A DNA stretch of 64,000 nucleotides from an uncultured Collinsella sp. (lineage in GTDB: Bacteria; Actinomycetota; Coriobacteriia; Coriobacteriales; Coriobacteriaceae): contig CAKUEW010000002.1 in the NCBI GenBank assembly GCA_934646815.1, positions 62,001 through 126,000 of the forward strand, in the 5' to 3' direction. Positions 48,162-57,438 of the stretch are shown here, in pieces. The notes below the pieces were generated by a model that was not told the origin of the DNA, searched no databases, and saw only the letters and a list, made by a program, of their open reading frames with translations. The position numbers and the translations under genes were made by a program. Positions within the stretch are counted from its first letter, which is position 1; every line of letters starts with the position of its first letter.

Positions 48162-49660
48162 GCCCAAGGGAAGGCAGATGCCGCGGCCATGTTCTTGCGC
48201 ACGAGGTCATCGCGCACCTGGGCCAGACCCTGCTCCATACCCACCACGTAGGTCTGCGGGTACAGGAAGCGCTTGTAGGCCGCGTCCAGATGGTCGAGCG
48301 CCCAGGCACAGCGATCACGCGCGTCCTCAATGCTCTCGCGCGGGGCAACCGCGCTGCCATCGCGCACGATCGGCACCAGTAGCTCGCGGTACTCAAGCTC
48401 GGACACATCGGTCACCAGCGCCGCATCGTTCACGGCCACGAGGGTATTGCCGCGCGCGGCGCCCTCCCCCGCCAGATGATCCTCGTCATAGATCATGTCG
48501 CACACCGGGCCGCCAAAGCCGTCGTAGTAACGGCGCACGCGCTGCACGCCCGGAATCGTGCGCTTGTACGGCTGCTCGGAAAGCTTTACCACCGGCGTCC
48601 AGGCATCCGCGTCCGCCGCGCGGCGGGCCGAAAGCTTATACACGCCGCCCAGCGCCGGCTGATCGTAGCAGGTCGCGAGCTTGGTGCCCACGCCAAAGCT
48701 ATCGATGGGCGCACCCTGGTCCAGCAGCGACTGAATCGTGTACTCGTCCAAATCGTTGGACACCGAGATCCCCACGTAGGGCAGGCCCTCGGCATCAAAA
48801 CGGCCGCGCACGTACTTGGAGAGCTTAGCCAGGTCGCCGGAGTCAATACGAATGGCCGACAGACGCTCACCTGCCGCCTCCATCTCCTTGGCAACCGTAA
48901 TGGCGTGCTCGCAGCCCTCGCGCACATCGTACGTATCAATAAGCAGCGTGCAGTTTTTGGGGCTCGACTTGGCAAAGGCACGGAAGGCCTCGAGCTCGGA
49001 GTCAAAGCTCATCACCCAACTGTGCGCGTGCGTGCCAAACACGGGGATACCGTAACGGCGACCGGCCAGCACGTTGGACGTGGACGAGCAGCCTGCAACG
49101 TAGCTCGCGCGGGCCACGGCAAGTCCGCCGTCGGGACCCTGGGCGCGGCGCAGGCCAAACTCGGCCACAGGACGACCGTCGGCCGCCAACACCACGCGCG
49201 CCGTCTTGGTGGCGACGAGCGTCTGGAAGCCGACGATGTTGAGCAGCGCCGTCTCGAGCAGCTGGCACTCCAGCGCGGGGCCGGTGACGCGCACCATGGG
49301 CTCACGCGGAAAGACGAGCTCGCCCTCGGGCACGGCATCGATATTCACGTGCGCGCGGAAATTGCGCAGGTAGTCGAGGAATGCGGGCTTAAACATCGCG
49401 CCGCCGGCCGGGGCCTGCAGCGAGGCCAGGTAGTCGATGTCCTCGGACGTAAAGCGCAGATTCTCGACGAGCTCGGGCAGCTCGGCAGTACCACACATGA
49501 CAGCGTACGCGCTGCCAAAGGGGTGGTCGCGGTAAAACGCCGTAAAACAACCCTGCTCGTTGGCCTTGCCGCTCTCCCACAGGCCCTGGGCCATAGTGAG
49601 CTCGTACAGATCGGTGAGCATTGCGATGTCGGTGGGATGCGAGATGTCGGTCAAAGCCAT
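48155..49660 (-). CDS. pncB: Nicotinate phosphoribosyltransferase
   Basis: 501 aa from ATG 49660 behind CGAAAGG. NAPRTase: LTDLYELTMAQGLWESG, FGLRRAQGPDGG (catalytic His replaced by Gln-Gly context as in many family members), GTHAHSWVMSF, IRIDSGDLAKLS and GVGTKLATCYDQPALGGVYKL. It converts nicotinate and PRPP to nicotinate mononucleotide (NAD salvage). The stop overlaps repeat B2. Likely a single-gene transcript. Confidence 0.93.
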   Translation of the reverse strand: MALTDISHPTDIAMLTDLYELTMAQGLWESGKANEQGCFTAFYRDHPFGSAYAVMCGTAELPELVENLRFTSEDIDYLASLQAPAGGAMFKPAFLDYLRNFRAHVNIDAVPEGELVFPREPMVRVTGPALECQLLETALLNIVGFQTLVATKTARVVLAADGRPVAEFGLRRAQGPDGGLAVARASYVAGCSSTSNVLAGRRYGIPVFGTHAHSWVMSFDSELEAFRAFAKSSPKNCTLLIDTYDVREGCEHAITVAKEMEAAGERLSAIRIDSGDLAKLSKYVRGRFDAEGLPYVGISVSNDLDEYTIQSLLDQGAPIDSFGVGTKLATCYDQPALGGVYKLSARRAADADAWTPVVKLSEQPYKRTIPGVQRVRRYYDGFGGPVCDMIYDEDHLAGEGAARGNTLVAVNDAALVTDVSELEYRELLVPIVRDGSAVAPRESIEDARDRCAWALDHLDAAYKRFLYPQTYVVGMEQGLAQVRDDLVRKNMAAASAFPWAK

Positions 49661-49747
49661 GGGGCGACCTTTCGGATGCGTTGTGCAGAGGTTGAGGGTT
49701 GGGGCGGAAATGAGGCGCGCGAGCACCACGTACCGGCTGAGCGCGAA

Positions 49748-50185
49748 TTAGTGCAGGCCCATGCTGCCCGTGATCGTATAGATCATAAAGACGGCAAAAG
49801 CGATCAGGGCAAGCACGATGATGATCTTTTGAGCCGGGGCCATGCCGGGAATCTCGTTCTCGCCCGTAGGCTCCTTAGAGGTAACCATACGCTGGGCAAA
49901 GGTCATCTCGTCACGGCTCGGCTTGGGCTCGGCGGGCTTGGGGTGTGCGGCCTTTTTGGGCTGAGGTTTGGGCGCGGCGGGCGCGGGAGTGGGCGCGGGC
50001 CTGGGCTCGGATGCAGCCTTCGCGGCGGCAGCCTCGGCCTTTGCGCGCTCGGCGCGCAGGGCAGCCAGCTCCTCGCGCTCGCGACGGGCCTTCTCCTGGG
50101 CCTCGCGGCGGGCCTTCTCGGCACGGAGCTCCTCCAACTCGGCGCGCTCCTCGTCAGACAGTGGTTGGGACTCAAGCTCGGCCAT
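49748..50185 (-). CDS. Coiled-coil protein with C-terminal membrane anchor
   Basis: 145 aa from ATG 50185 behind AGAAAGGG. Residues 8-55 are a charged coiled coil (EERAELEELRAEKARREAQE and onward), residues 56-95 a Pro/Ala/Lys linker, and residues about 120-142 a single membrane helix (IIIVLALIAFAVFMIYTI). A tail-anchored topology with the coiled coil in the cytoplasm is likely. No family name is recognised. Confidence 0.65.
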   Translation of the reverse strand: MAELESQPLSDEERAELEELRAEKARREAQEKARREREELAALRAERAKAEAAAAKAASEPRPAPTPAPAAPKPQPKKAAHPKPAEPKPSRDEMTFAQRMVTSKEPTGENEIPGMAPAQKIIIVLALIAFAVFMIYTITGSMGLH

Positions 50186-50250
50186 GGTACAGCCCTTTCT
50201 TTTTAAAAAAAGCCGCCGACACAATGTCAGCGGCTTATCAAATCCAAGGG

Positions 50251-50323
50251 TGGAGACGAAGGGAGTCGAACCCTCGGCCTCTGCCATGCGACGGCAGCGC
50301 TCTCCCAACTGAGCTACGTCCCC
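50251..50323 (-). tRNA. tRNA-Ala (CGC)
   Basis: 73 bases, no encoded CCA. Acceptor GGGGACG with CGTCTCC; anticodon loop GTCGCAT on CTGCC/GGCAG gives CGC. The anticodon identifies Ala. Confidence 0.9.
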
Positions 50324-50399
50324 AGGACAAGTTGATATTTTACCTACGGCTCGCCAACTGTCAACGCCCAAAAACCAGTCTTTTTGGGACGGGGCTAAA

Positions 50400-51344
50400 T
50401 TAGCCGCATTGGGCGCTGGTGAGAACGCCGGTGGTGTCGAAGGCTGGAGTGAAGCTCTCGTCTACCGCACCACCCTCTTGCCAGAACATCGTCGTAAAGC
50501 CCAGGTCGTCAGCATGGTCCAAGACCCGCTCGTACTCCTCGCGCGTAACGGCGCGCGCCAGCTCGCCGCCTTGCTCGCGCATGAGCGCATTAGGCGTGTA
50601 CTGATTCATGACCGAGATCGGCACGTCGCCCACCGTCTGCCACACCAGGTCCAGCACGCGACACGAATCGTCCGCATGCCCCGGCAGCACCAGGTGGCGC
50701 ACGATGATACCGCGCTTCATGAGCCCGTCGCCGTCCACCAGCTCTCCCCCGCGGCGCTCAATCTCGCGTGCCATCTGCGCCAGGCCCGACACGGCAACGC
50801 GCGGGTAGTCCTTAATATGAGAGAGCGACTGCGCAAGCCCCGCATCGGCATACTTAAAGTCGGTGAGCCACACGTCGACCAAATCACCCAGGGCCGCAAT
50901 GGCACTCGCCCGCTCATAGCCACTCGTGTTGTAGACGATCGGGATGTCCAGCCCCCGTGCCCGCGCCGTGGCAATCGCTGCCGGCAGCAGATGCGCATAA
51001 TGCGTCGCCGTCACCAGGTTGATGTTGTTGGCACCCTGGTCCTGCAGCTCCAGCATAATCTCGACCAAACGCTCGGGCGAAATCTCAAGGCCAAAATTGC
51101 CCGTCGAGATCTCGTGGTTCTGGCAATAGACGCACTTGAGCGAGCAGCCGCTAAAGAAGATCGTGCCCGAACCGGCCTCGCCCGAGATGGGCGGCTCTTC
51201 CCACATGTGAAGCGCCGCACGCGCTACCTTGAGCGTGTCGTCGGCACCGCACACACCACGCGCTCCCCCATCGCGCGTCGCTCCGCAACGGCGCGGACAC
51301 AAATGGCAGGCGGGCGAAAAAAGTTCAGTCAACGACGTCGACAT
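50400..51344 (-). CDS. PflA-like radical SAM protein
   Basis: 314 aa from ATG 51344, nine bases after GGAG. The cluster motif is CSLKCVYCQN (CxxxCxxC), preceded by a Cys-rich N-terminal section (CHLCPRRCGATRDGGARGVCGA) that may hold a further iron-sulphur centre. It resembles the radical SAM proteins related to pyruvate formate-lyase activase. The partner is unknown as no glycyl-radical enzyme is nearby. Confidence 0.8.
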   Translation of the reverse strand: MSTSLTELFSPACHLCPRRCGATRDGGARGVCGADDTLKVARAALHMWEEPPISGEAGSGTIFFSGCSLKCVYCQNHEISTGNFGLEISPERLVEIMLELQDQGANNINLVTATHYAHLLPAAIATARARGLDIPIVYNTSGYERASAIAALGDLVDVWLTDFKYADAGLAQSLSHIKDYPRVAVSGLAQMAREIERRGGELVDGDGLMKRGIIVRHLVLPGHADDSCRVLDLVWQTVGDVPISVMNQYTPNALMREQGGELARAVTREEYERVLDHADDLGFTTMFWQEGGAVDESFTPAFDTTGVLTSAQCG

Positions 51345-51899
51345 ACAGATATGCTCCAAAACAACAATTCAGCAGCTCAAACACAAGGACTGAGCCGCGC
51401 AAACGGCCCCAAGCTCAAAACGCCGTAATCGTCCGACACGATTTTTGTAATGTCAAGACTGGAATCGATAAACCTCGGCTTTATGATGTAGGTATTCCGC
51501 CCCCCGCGGAGCAACTGGGTGAACCGTCGCGTTTATTTAGGGAGCCCACACAGTCGTACCTAGTACAGGTATCCTTCGTTGTTAAGGACGCTGGAACAGT
51601 CGATGAGGGCACCCACCTGTTTTAGGTGGGTTCATTTTCGTAACGTGGGGGGTGGTTTTCTTTTGCCGATTTGGCCGAAAATCACCGCTGCAACTTTATA
51701 TCAACCTAAAATCCCCGGCGCACGATCGGCCCCATTGCCGGACCATCATCCGCTTCAACAGCTCAATATCTGGTAAGCCCGTGATAATCGACGCTGCACA
51801 AACCCCCGCACCCCCTCGGTCGAGTATCATAGGTCAGCTATGCCTTTGCCGCGTAGCATCCTTTGACCCTTTCCTTCGACGCTTGGCGGTTTTCGATAC
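51345..51899. other. Intergenic region holding a structured RNA
   Basis: 555 bases without a gene. The first part carries the structured RNA (51472-51638); the remainder leads to the WecA-like gene and shows no clear promoter or repeat. Confidence 0.6.
51472..51638 (+). ncRNA. Candidate structured RNA (possibly 6S RNA)
   Basis: A promoter-like TTGTAA / GATAAA pair (16-base spacer, 51435-51471) precedes about 165 bases ending in a terminator ACCCACCT/AGGTGGGT (51611-51618/51624-51631) with a U-rich run. Inside, TACCT/AGGTA and TCCTT/AAGGA form small hairpins, and AGGT..GCCC near the 5' end can pair with GGGC..ACCT near the 3' end, closing a long rod. Length and closing stem fit 6S RNA, but I cannot confirm the family. 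Confidence 0.45.
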
Positions 51900-53099
51900 A
51901 TGGCTTCATCCACAAGCTTCATACCGTACCTATGCGTGGCCGCCGCGGCCTTTATCACGACCTTCCTCACGGTGCCCCTGGTAAAGCGACTGGCGATTAA
52001 ACTCGACGCCGTCGACTACCCCTCTAAGCGCCGCATCAACACCAAGCCCATCCCGCGCATGGGCGGAACGGCGGTCTTTTTGGGCCTGGTCGTGGCCTGC
52101 ATCGTGCAAATCCTGGGCACCTGGTATCTGGGCTGGCCGCCCGTATTGGTGCCGCACCCGCGCCTGCACATTAGCTACCCCATGCTGGCGCTCTCCTTTA
52201 CCGTAATCTTTGCGACCGGCGCCATCGACGACGTCTTCCAGCTCAAGCCCAAACAAAAGCTGGCCGGACAGGTGCTCGCCGCACTCATCGCCTGCATCGG
52301 AGGCCTGCGCATCGGCGTCATCGTCAACCCGTTTGCCCCCGGCGAGATCATGCTCGGCTGGCTCGCCTACCCCATCACCGTGATCTACCTTGTGGCGTTC
52401 ACCAACATCATCAACCTCATCGACGGCCTGGACGGCCTGGCGACGGGCATTTGCGGCATTGCGTCGTTCACCATGTTCTCGGTCGCCGTGCTCTCGGGCC
52501 GCATCGACGCGGCCGCGCTCTCCATCGCGCTTTTTGGCTCCTGCCTGGCTTTTTTACGCTACAACTTTAACCCCGCGAGCATCTTTTTGGGCGATTCCGG
52601 GTCGCTGTTGCTGGGCTTTGCGCTGGGCTCCATCTCGCTGCTTAACGTGAGCCGCACCGCCGCGCTCACCTCGCTCATCATCCCGCTCATCGTGGCCGGC
52701 GTGCCCATCATCGATACCTTTAGCGCCATTGTGCGCCGCAAGCGCGCCCACATTAGCATTGGGCAGGCCGACAAGGGCCATATCCACCACCGCCTGATCC
52801 AAGAGGGCTACAACCAAAAGCAGGCCGTGTTGCTCATCTACGCCTGGTGCATCATGCTTTCGGCCGGCGCCGCCGCCATCAACCAGGTCGAAGTACCCAT
52901 GCGTGTGCTCATCTTTACCGTGCTCGCCATTGGCTCGGCGGCCTTCGCAAAGCACCTACACCTGTTTGAGCCCGTGCTGCGCCACCACTACAACAAGCGC
53001 ACGCACGAAGACGAGCTGGTGACCCCCGACGACCCCGCCTTTAAGCAGGAGGAGCGCGCGGCCGAGGAACGCAAGGAAGAGCGCCACCACAGGCGCTAG
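51900..53099 (+). CDS. Undecaprenyl-phosphate GlcNAc-1-phosphate transferase-like
   Basis: 399 aa with about 11 membrane helices. MraY/WecA family: PSKRRINTKPIPRMGG, IFATGAIDDVFQLKPKQKL, NIINLIDGLDGLATG (catalytic Asp pair), LGDSGSLLLGFALG, and a His-rich loop GHIHHRLIQEG. It starts synthesis of wall polysaccharides or teichoic acids by loading a sugar phosphate on the lipid carrier. The C-terminal 35 residues are charged and cytoplasmic. Ribosome site is weak. Confidence 0.88.
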   Translation: MASSTSFIPYLCVAAAAFITTFLTVPLVKRLAIKLDAVDYPSKRRINTKPIPRMGGTAVFLGLVVACIVQILGTWYLGWPPVLVPHPRLHISYPMLALSFTVIFATGAIDDVFQLKPKQKLAGQVLAALIACIGGLRIGVIVNPFAPGEIMLGWLAYPITVIYLVAFTNIINLIDGLDGLATGICGIASFTMFSVAVLSGRIDAAALSIALFGSCLAFLRYNFNPASIFLGDSGSLLLGFALGSISLLNVSRTAALTSLIIPLIVAGVPIIDTFSAIVRRKRAHISIGQADKGHIHHRLIQEGYNQKQAVLLIYAWCIMLSAGAAAINQVEVPMRVLIFTVLAIGSAAFAKHLHLFEPVLRHHYNKRTHEDELVTPDDPAFKQEERAAEERKEERHHRR

Positions 53100-53249
53100 G
53101 GTTTGCTGCCGAGAATGCGCCGCGTCGCTGTCGTCTAGCCGCGCCCGTGCCGTGTCCGTCGCGCCTTACCAAGCCCTTGCCCACCGAGCCCCACCCCTAT
53201 CAATAAACACGCTATCATCAAGACCTGCGAACGAACGTTAGGAGCAATC

Positions 53250-54299
53250 ATGCCAAACGAGAACAGCTACGAAGTCGCGCTGCAAAAGAGCAACGCCATT
53301 CGCGAGGGCCTGGAAAAGACACCCGAGAAGTTCACCATGCTCACCGGCGACCGCCCCACCGGCCGTCTGCACCTGGGTCACTACTTTGGCACCCTCAAGG
53401 GCCGCGTTGAGCTGCAGAACATGGGCGCCAAGACCAACGTGCTCATCGCCGACTACCAGGTCATCACCGACCGCGACACTACCGAGCACATCCAGGACAA
53501 CGTTTACAACATGGTCATGGACTACCTTGCCTGCGGTATCGACCCCGACAAGACCATGATCTACGCGCACTCCGCCGCGCCCGCCGCCAACCAGCTTATG
53601 CTGCCGTTTTTGTCGCTGGTGTCCGAGGCCGAGCTGGCGCGCAACCCCACGGTCAAGGCCGAGATGGAGGCGTCGGGCCATGAGCTCACCGGCCTTTTGC
53701 TCACCTACCCGGTGCACCAGGCCTGCGACATCCTGTTCTGCAAGGGCAACGTGGTACCCGTCGGCCGCGACCAGCTGCCGCACATCGAGCTCACCCGCAC
53801 CATCGCCCGCCGCTTTAACAACCGCTACGGCAAGGTGTTCCCCGAGGTCGACGCACTGCTGTCCGAGACCCCGCTGCTGCCCGGCCTGGACGGTCGCAAG
53901 ATGAGCAAGAGCTACGGCAACGCCATCAACATTTCTATGACGGCCGAGGAGACGGCCAAGCGCATTAAGAAGAGCCAGACCGACTCCGAGCGCATGATCA
54001 CGTTTGATCCCGAGAACCGCCCCGGCGTGTCCGGCCTGCTTTCGACGGCCGCCATCTGCACCGGCCGCTCCGAGGTCGAGATTGCCGAGGAGATTGGCAT
54101 GGGCGGCTCCGGCCAGCTCAAGAAGTACGTGACCGAGGCCGTCAACGAGTACTTCGCCCCGATTCGCGAGCGTCGTCAGCGCTACGAGAACGACCTGGAC
54201 TACGTGAAAGACGTGCTACACGAGGGCAACCGTCGCGCCAACGAGATCGCCGAGCAGACCCTGGCCGAGGTTCAGGACGCCATGGGTATGGTGTACTAG
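53250..54299 (+). CDS. trpS: Tryptophanyl-tRNA synthetase
   Basis: 349 aa behind TTAGGAG. Class I: PTGRLHLGHYFG (HIGH-like 41-44), LIADYQVITDRDT, VGRDQLPHIELTRTIARRFN, and KMSKSYGN. It charges tRNA-Trp. Two hairpins follow (54344-54362, 54369-54410), the first with a short U-run, ending the transcript. Confidence 0.95.
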   Translation: MPNENSYEVALQKSNAIREGLEKTPEKFTMLTGDRPTGRLHLGHYFGTLKGRVELQNMGAKTNVLIADYQVITDRDTTEHIQDNVYNMVMDYLACGIDPDKTMIYAHSAAPAANQLMLPFLSLVSEAELARNPTVKAEMEASGHELTGLLLTYPVHQACDILFCKGNVVPVGRDQLPHIELTRTIARRFNNRYGKVFPEVDALLSETPLLPGLDGRKMSKSYGNAINISMTAEETAKRIKKSQTDSERMITFDPENRPGVSGLLSTAAICTGRSEVEIAEEIGMGGSGQLKKYVTEAVNEYFAPIRERRQRYENDLDYVKDVLHEGNRRANEIAEQTLAEVQDAMGMVY

Positions 54300-54343
54300 G
54301 CGCTTTACCCGGGCGTTGTCGCCGGATTCTGAAATACATATGC

Positions 54344-54410
54344 GGGGAGGCTGGTCCTCCCCTTAACAGGAACAGGCCCGCTGGCAGTTAGTTGCCAGCG
54401 GGCCTGTTCC
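54344..54410 (+). terminator. Tandem hairpins after trpS
   Basis: GGGGAGG/CCTCCCC (54344-54362) followed by TTAAC, then GGAACAGGCCCGCTGGCA and its exact complement (54369-54386/54393-54410) with a six-base loop. The first is the better terminator; the second is very stable but has no U-tract. Confidence 0.7.
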
Positions 54411-54590
54411 CGAAGTACACCGTTGAATCGCACAGAGGGGAGGGATGCGAATCAAACTCAACAGGGCAGGTTTTTTCATCGCCTATGACCTGCTCCGTTG
54501 CTGAAAACAATATAGTTCACCAAGGTTTACTTTCTTGCGGCAAACAACGCCGCCACACCTTCTCCATAAGTTAACCAAGGTAAACCATTA

Positions 54591-54627
54591 CCACCACAAA
54601 GGGGACAGGCACCTTTGTGGTGGTTTT
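54591..54627. repeat. REP-like palindrome, family A, copy 5
   Basis: ACCACCACAAAGG, core GGACAGGCA, CCTTTGTGGTGGTTTT. It lies between convergent trpS and the alkyltransferase-like gene. Confidence 0.9.
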
Positions 54628-54648
54628 GACGCGAGGCCGCCCGAACAG

Positions 54649-54969
54649 CTAGAGCCCGGCCGGCCAACGGCAGGCGACAAGATCGACATGCATGGGATCG
54701 GTAAACGTCACGCCCTCCCCCAGCAAAAGCTCGCGTTGAGCATCGGGCCCGCCAAACGCGAAGCCCTCGCAAATGCGCCCATCGGCAAACACCACGCGAT
54801 GGCAGGGAATCTGGCCTGGGCGTGGGTTGCCATGCAGCGCATAGCCCACATAACGGGCGCTGCGCGGACGACCGGCAAGCAGCGCCACCTGCCCATAGGT
54901 GGCAACCATCCCCTCGGGGATCTGCTCGACAACCTCGTAAACCCGCTCAAAAAAGCCCTCAGATGCCAT
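54649..54969 (-). CDS. Methylated-DNA cysteine methyltransferase (C-terminal domain protein)
   Basis: 106 aa consisting of only the DNA-binding/active-site domain: VYEVVEQIPEGMVATYGQVA, ARYVGYALHGNP, and active site IPCHRVVFADGR with the acceptor Cys. It repairs O6-alkylguanine or acts as an alkyltransferase-like protein; the Cys suggests true repair. The short form without the N-terminal domain is common in Gram-positives. Confidence 0.85.
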   Translation of the reverse strand: MASEGFFERVYEVVEQIPEGMVATYGQVALLAGRPRSARYVGYALHGNPRPGQIPCHRVVFADGRICEGFAFGGPDAQRELLLGEGVTFTDPMHVDLVACRWPAGL

Positions 54970-55004
54970 CGCCCGCTCCTTCCCGTCCGGACAAGCATAA
55001 ACGC

Positions 55005-55041
55005 AAACGATCCCTTGGGGACGGAGGAAAACGGATCATTT
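55005..55041. repeat. Palindromic repeat, family B, copy 3
   Basis: AAACGATCCCTTGGGGACGG with GAAAACGGATCATTT; opposite orientation to copy 4, which is 18 bases away. Confidence 0.8.
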
Positions 55042-55058
55042 ACGGCCTCCGTGCGACC

Positions 55059-55097
55059 GATGATCCGTTTTCCTCCGTCCCCAAGGGATCACTTTTT
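55059..55097. repeat. Palindromic repeat, family B, copy 4
   Basis: GATGATCCGTTTTCCTCCGT then CCCCAAGGGATCACTTTTT. With copy 3 it forms an inverted pair. The T-run may end the degV transcript. Confidence 0.8.
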
Positions 55098-55107
55098 GGC
55101 AGGTTGG

Positions 55108-55962
55108 CTAGTTGGCGGGGCGGAAGAAGGCTACGGCTACGGCGCCGGGGCCTACGTGGGTGCCAATGGTGGCGCCGATGGTATGGACGGGCAGCTCGCT
55201 CTCGGCATGACCGGCCCAAAGCGCCGTACTATCCTCAATGTACTTCTTGAGCACCGCGTCCGAAAGGCCCGTGTAGCCCAGCGCCAACGGCATAGAAAAG
55301 TCCACGCCGCCCGCCTTTTCTACCTTCTGATTGAGCAGGTTGCGACCATTCTTGGAGCCACGTGCCTTGCCCAGCTGCACGATCAGGCCATCCTCGGCAG
55401 CCACAACGGGCTTCACGTTGAGCAGTGTGCCCACGGCACCGGCAGCTGCAGACAGACGGCCACCGCGAACCAGGTACTCCAGCGTCTCGAGCAGGCCAAC
55501 AACCACCACGCGGTCGCGTACAGCCTCAACAGCAGCCGCAATCTCAGCAGCGCCGCGGCCCTCGTCAACTAGGCGCAAGGCATACTCAACCAGCACACGC
55601 TCGCCCAGCGTCACGTTGTTGCTGTCCACCACGAACACATCGCCGCCCGGTGCTTCGGCAAGAGCCGTGCGCGCGCTCTGGTTGGTGCCCGAAAGCTTGG
55701 CGCCTATCGTAATAATCACTGCCTGATCACCAACCTCGCGTGCCTCGGCAATCGCTTGCGCAAAGGCATACGGATTGACCTGACCGGTCTTGGGCAGCTC
55801 GTCACGCTCAACGAGCATCTCGTAAAAGCGCCGGTGATCGATGTCGACACCGTCCATATACACGTCGGTGCCAAAGGTCACGGATAGCGGCAGAACGCGC
55901 AGCGCCGGATGCTCCGCAGGCGACATATCGCTCGCGGAATCGGTAATAATTCGAACAGACAT
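55108..55962 (-). CDS. DegV-family fatty-acid-binding protein
   Basis: 284 aa from ATG 55962 behind GAAAGGA. DegV/FakB fold: VRIITDSASDMSPAE, PLSVTFGTDVYMDGVDI, LPKTGQVNPYAFAQ, VIITIGAKLSGTNQSA and VVDSNNVTLGE. These proteins bind fatty acids and present them to FakA kinase. A MarR gene lies just upstream on the same strand and may control it. Confidence 0.88.
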   Translation of the reverse strand: MSVRIITDSASDMSPAEHPALRVLPLSVTFGTDVYMDGVDIDHRRFYEMLVERDELPKTGQVNPYAFAQAIAEAREVGDQAVIITIGAKLSGTNQSARTALAEAPGGDVFVVDSNNVTLGERVLVEYALRLVDEGRGAAEIAAAVEAVRDRVVVVGLLETLEYLVRGGRLSAAAGAVGTLLNVKPVVAAEDGLIVQLGKARGSKNGRNLLNQKVEKAGGVDFSMPLALGYTGLSDAVLKKYIEDSTALWAGHAESELPVHTIGATIGTHVGPGAVAVAFFRPAN

Positions 55963-56095
55963 AGTGGTTCCTTTCTTGCGTCGGCCGCTCATGAACGGCG
56001 CGACGCGGGGATTTTTGACAGCAATGCCCAGGCACGACATACGTGATCAAATGGGGCTGTGCAGTTGTTAGTCGAATAAAATGAACCCGGCGGCT

Positions 56096-56545
56096 TTACA
56101 TCTCGCGCAGGGTATCGAGAATCGTGCGCAGCGACGCATACATCTGGTCGCGCTGCTCCACGCCCATGGCCTTACCCGTGGTGTCGAGCACCTCGCGGAT
56201 GATGCGGTCGGCCTCGTTCATGCTCTCGCCACCCAGGGCGGTCAAGCGAACCGGGGCGCGGTACTTGACGGCGGCGTCACCCGAGTCGTCGACCTCGACA
56301 TAGCCGCCCTCCTCCAGATGCGCCAGCGTACGCGAAACGGCAGCGCGCGTCACACCGGCAACGCGGGCCAGGTCGGCGCCGGTCATGCCATCCTTGCTGC
56401 GCTCAAGGTAGTACAGGCACATGACATCGGAGCCCTTCAAGCCCAGTCGTGCGCCCTCGGACGTCTTGATGCGCTGAATCTCCTTGTAGAGCCCGCTGAT
56501 CAGTCCGACAAAATCCTCAAAACGCGTCTCGTCGTTCTGCTGCAT
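56096..56545 (-). CDS. MarR-family regulator
   Basis: 149 aa. Winged helix with LGLKGSDVMCLYYLERSKDGMTGADLARVAGVTRAAVSRTLAHLEEGGYVEV and dimer helices at both ends. Lies 133 bases before degV on the same strand. It could sense fatty acids or other ligands; the ligand is unknown. Confidence 0.85.
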   Translation of the reverse strand: MQQNDETRFEDFVGLISGLYKEIQRIKTSEGARLGLKGSDVMCLYYLERSKDGMTGADLARVAGVTRAAVSRTLAHLEEGGYVEVDDSGDAAVKYRAPVRLTALGGESMNEADRIIREVLDTTGKAMGVEQRDQMYASLRTILDTLREM

Positions 56546-56648
56546 GGGAGACGACCGCCTTTCGCTTGCTAAATGCTAACGGGTAAACATCTTAGCCGCA
56601 CGCGCCGGCCCCCGTACCCAAATACCCTATTTGTTAACCCATCAACAT

Positions 56649-56690
56649 AAAAACCACCACAAAGGGGACAGGCACCTTTGTGGTGGTTTT
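56649..56690. repeat. REP-like palindrome, family A, copy 6
   Basis: AAAAACCACCACAAAGG, core GGACAGGCA, CCTTTGTGGTGGTTTT, between MarR and the 3' end of the B3/B4 gene. Confidence 0.9.
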
Positions 56691-56718
56691 GACGATCGAA
56701 CACAATCCGCAGGTGCCG

Positions 56719-57438
56719 CTACAGCTCCACGCGAGGATTATCGCGAGTGACGAGCGTCTTGACGGCAACGGTCGCGTCCAGATAGCGCTCGAGCAGCTCG
56801 GCCAAGCGATCGATCGCAGCCTGACAGTCCTCCATCCGCTCGGGCTCCACACACTCGATCGCCAGAAATGCATCGGCCGACTCGTCGGACAGTGCCGTGC
56901 GAACGCCGTCGCGCCAGTTCCAGCAGCGGCACACGGCGCCCGCGTCGTCGATATAAGCGAGCTCACCGGGCAGCGTCGGGTCATCCGCTTCCTCGCCAAG
57001 CGGCAGGAAGGCATCCCCGCCGTCGGTCATCGTCAGGCGCAGGTCGCCTTCAATCGCATGCAGGTCCTCACCGCCTACGGGCAACGCGTAGGTCAACGAC
57101 ACCGTGTTGTAAATGTCGACTGCCGGCGTGATATGTCCCACCGGCTTGCCCTTGAGCACGCGCTTGAGCAGGTTCTCGATCGAACACCGCGCGCCCTTTT
57201 TGGTCTTAAACTGACGATATGCCTCGCGCCACGCCTTGACCGGCGCATTCTCGCTGATGGTATCGCTCGTCAGGTAACGCTCCGCATCGATGTTGGCGCG
57301 GTCGAGCAACGCGGCAATCGCGTCCACATCCTCCTGGGGAATCTGAGCCGCGGGCTTCATGCCCGTCACAATCACGACACCAACCGCTGCCTGCGGAAAC
57401 AGCTCCCAAAACGAATCCTCGGCAATATAATTCCTCAT
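56719..57438 (-). CDS. B3/B4 tRNA-binding-domain protein
   Basis: 239 aa from ATG 57438 behind AAGGGAGAG. The B3/B4 domain as in the PheRS beta subunit appears alone: GARCSIENLLKRVLKGKPVGHITPAVDIYN, SLTYALPVGGEDL, and LRLTMTDGGDAFLPLGEE. Free-standing members may act as tRNA-editing or sugar-binding proteins; function not settled. Confidence 0.8.
   Translation of the reverse strand: MRNYIAEDSFWELFPQAAVGVVIVTGMKPAAQIPQEDVDAIAALLDRANIDAERYLTSDTISENAPVKAWREAYRQFKTKKGARCSIENLLKRVLKGKPVGHITPAVDIYNTVSLTYALPVGGEDLHAIEGDLRLTMTDGGDAFLPLGEEADDPTLPGELAYIDDAGAVCRCWNWRDGVRTALSDESADAFLAIECVEPERMEDCQAAIDRLAELLERYLDATVAVKTLVTRDNPRVEL

Larger units (their letters stand above)
54300..54648. other. Intergenic region with hairpins and a REP copy
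   Basis: About 350 bases: the trpS terminator hairpins at 54344-54362 and 54369-54410 (perfect 18-bp arms) and the family A repeat at 54591-54627. The AT-richer middle (54470-54590) contains TAACCAAGGTAAACC-like repeated words but no gene. Confidence 0.6.
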
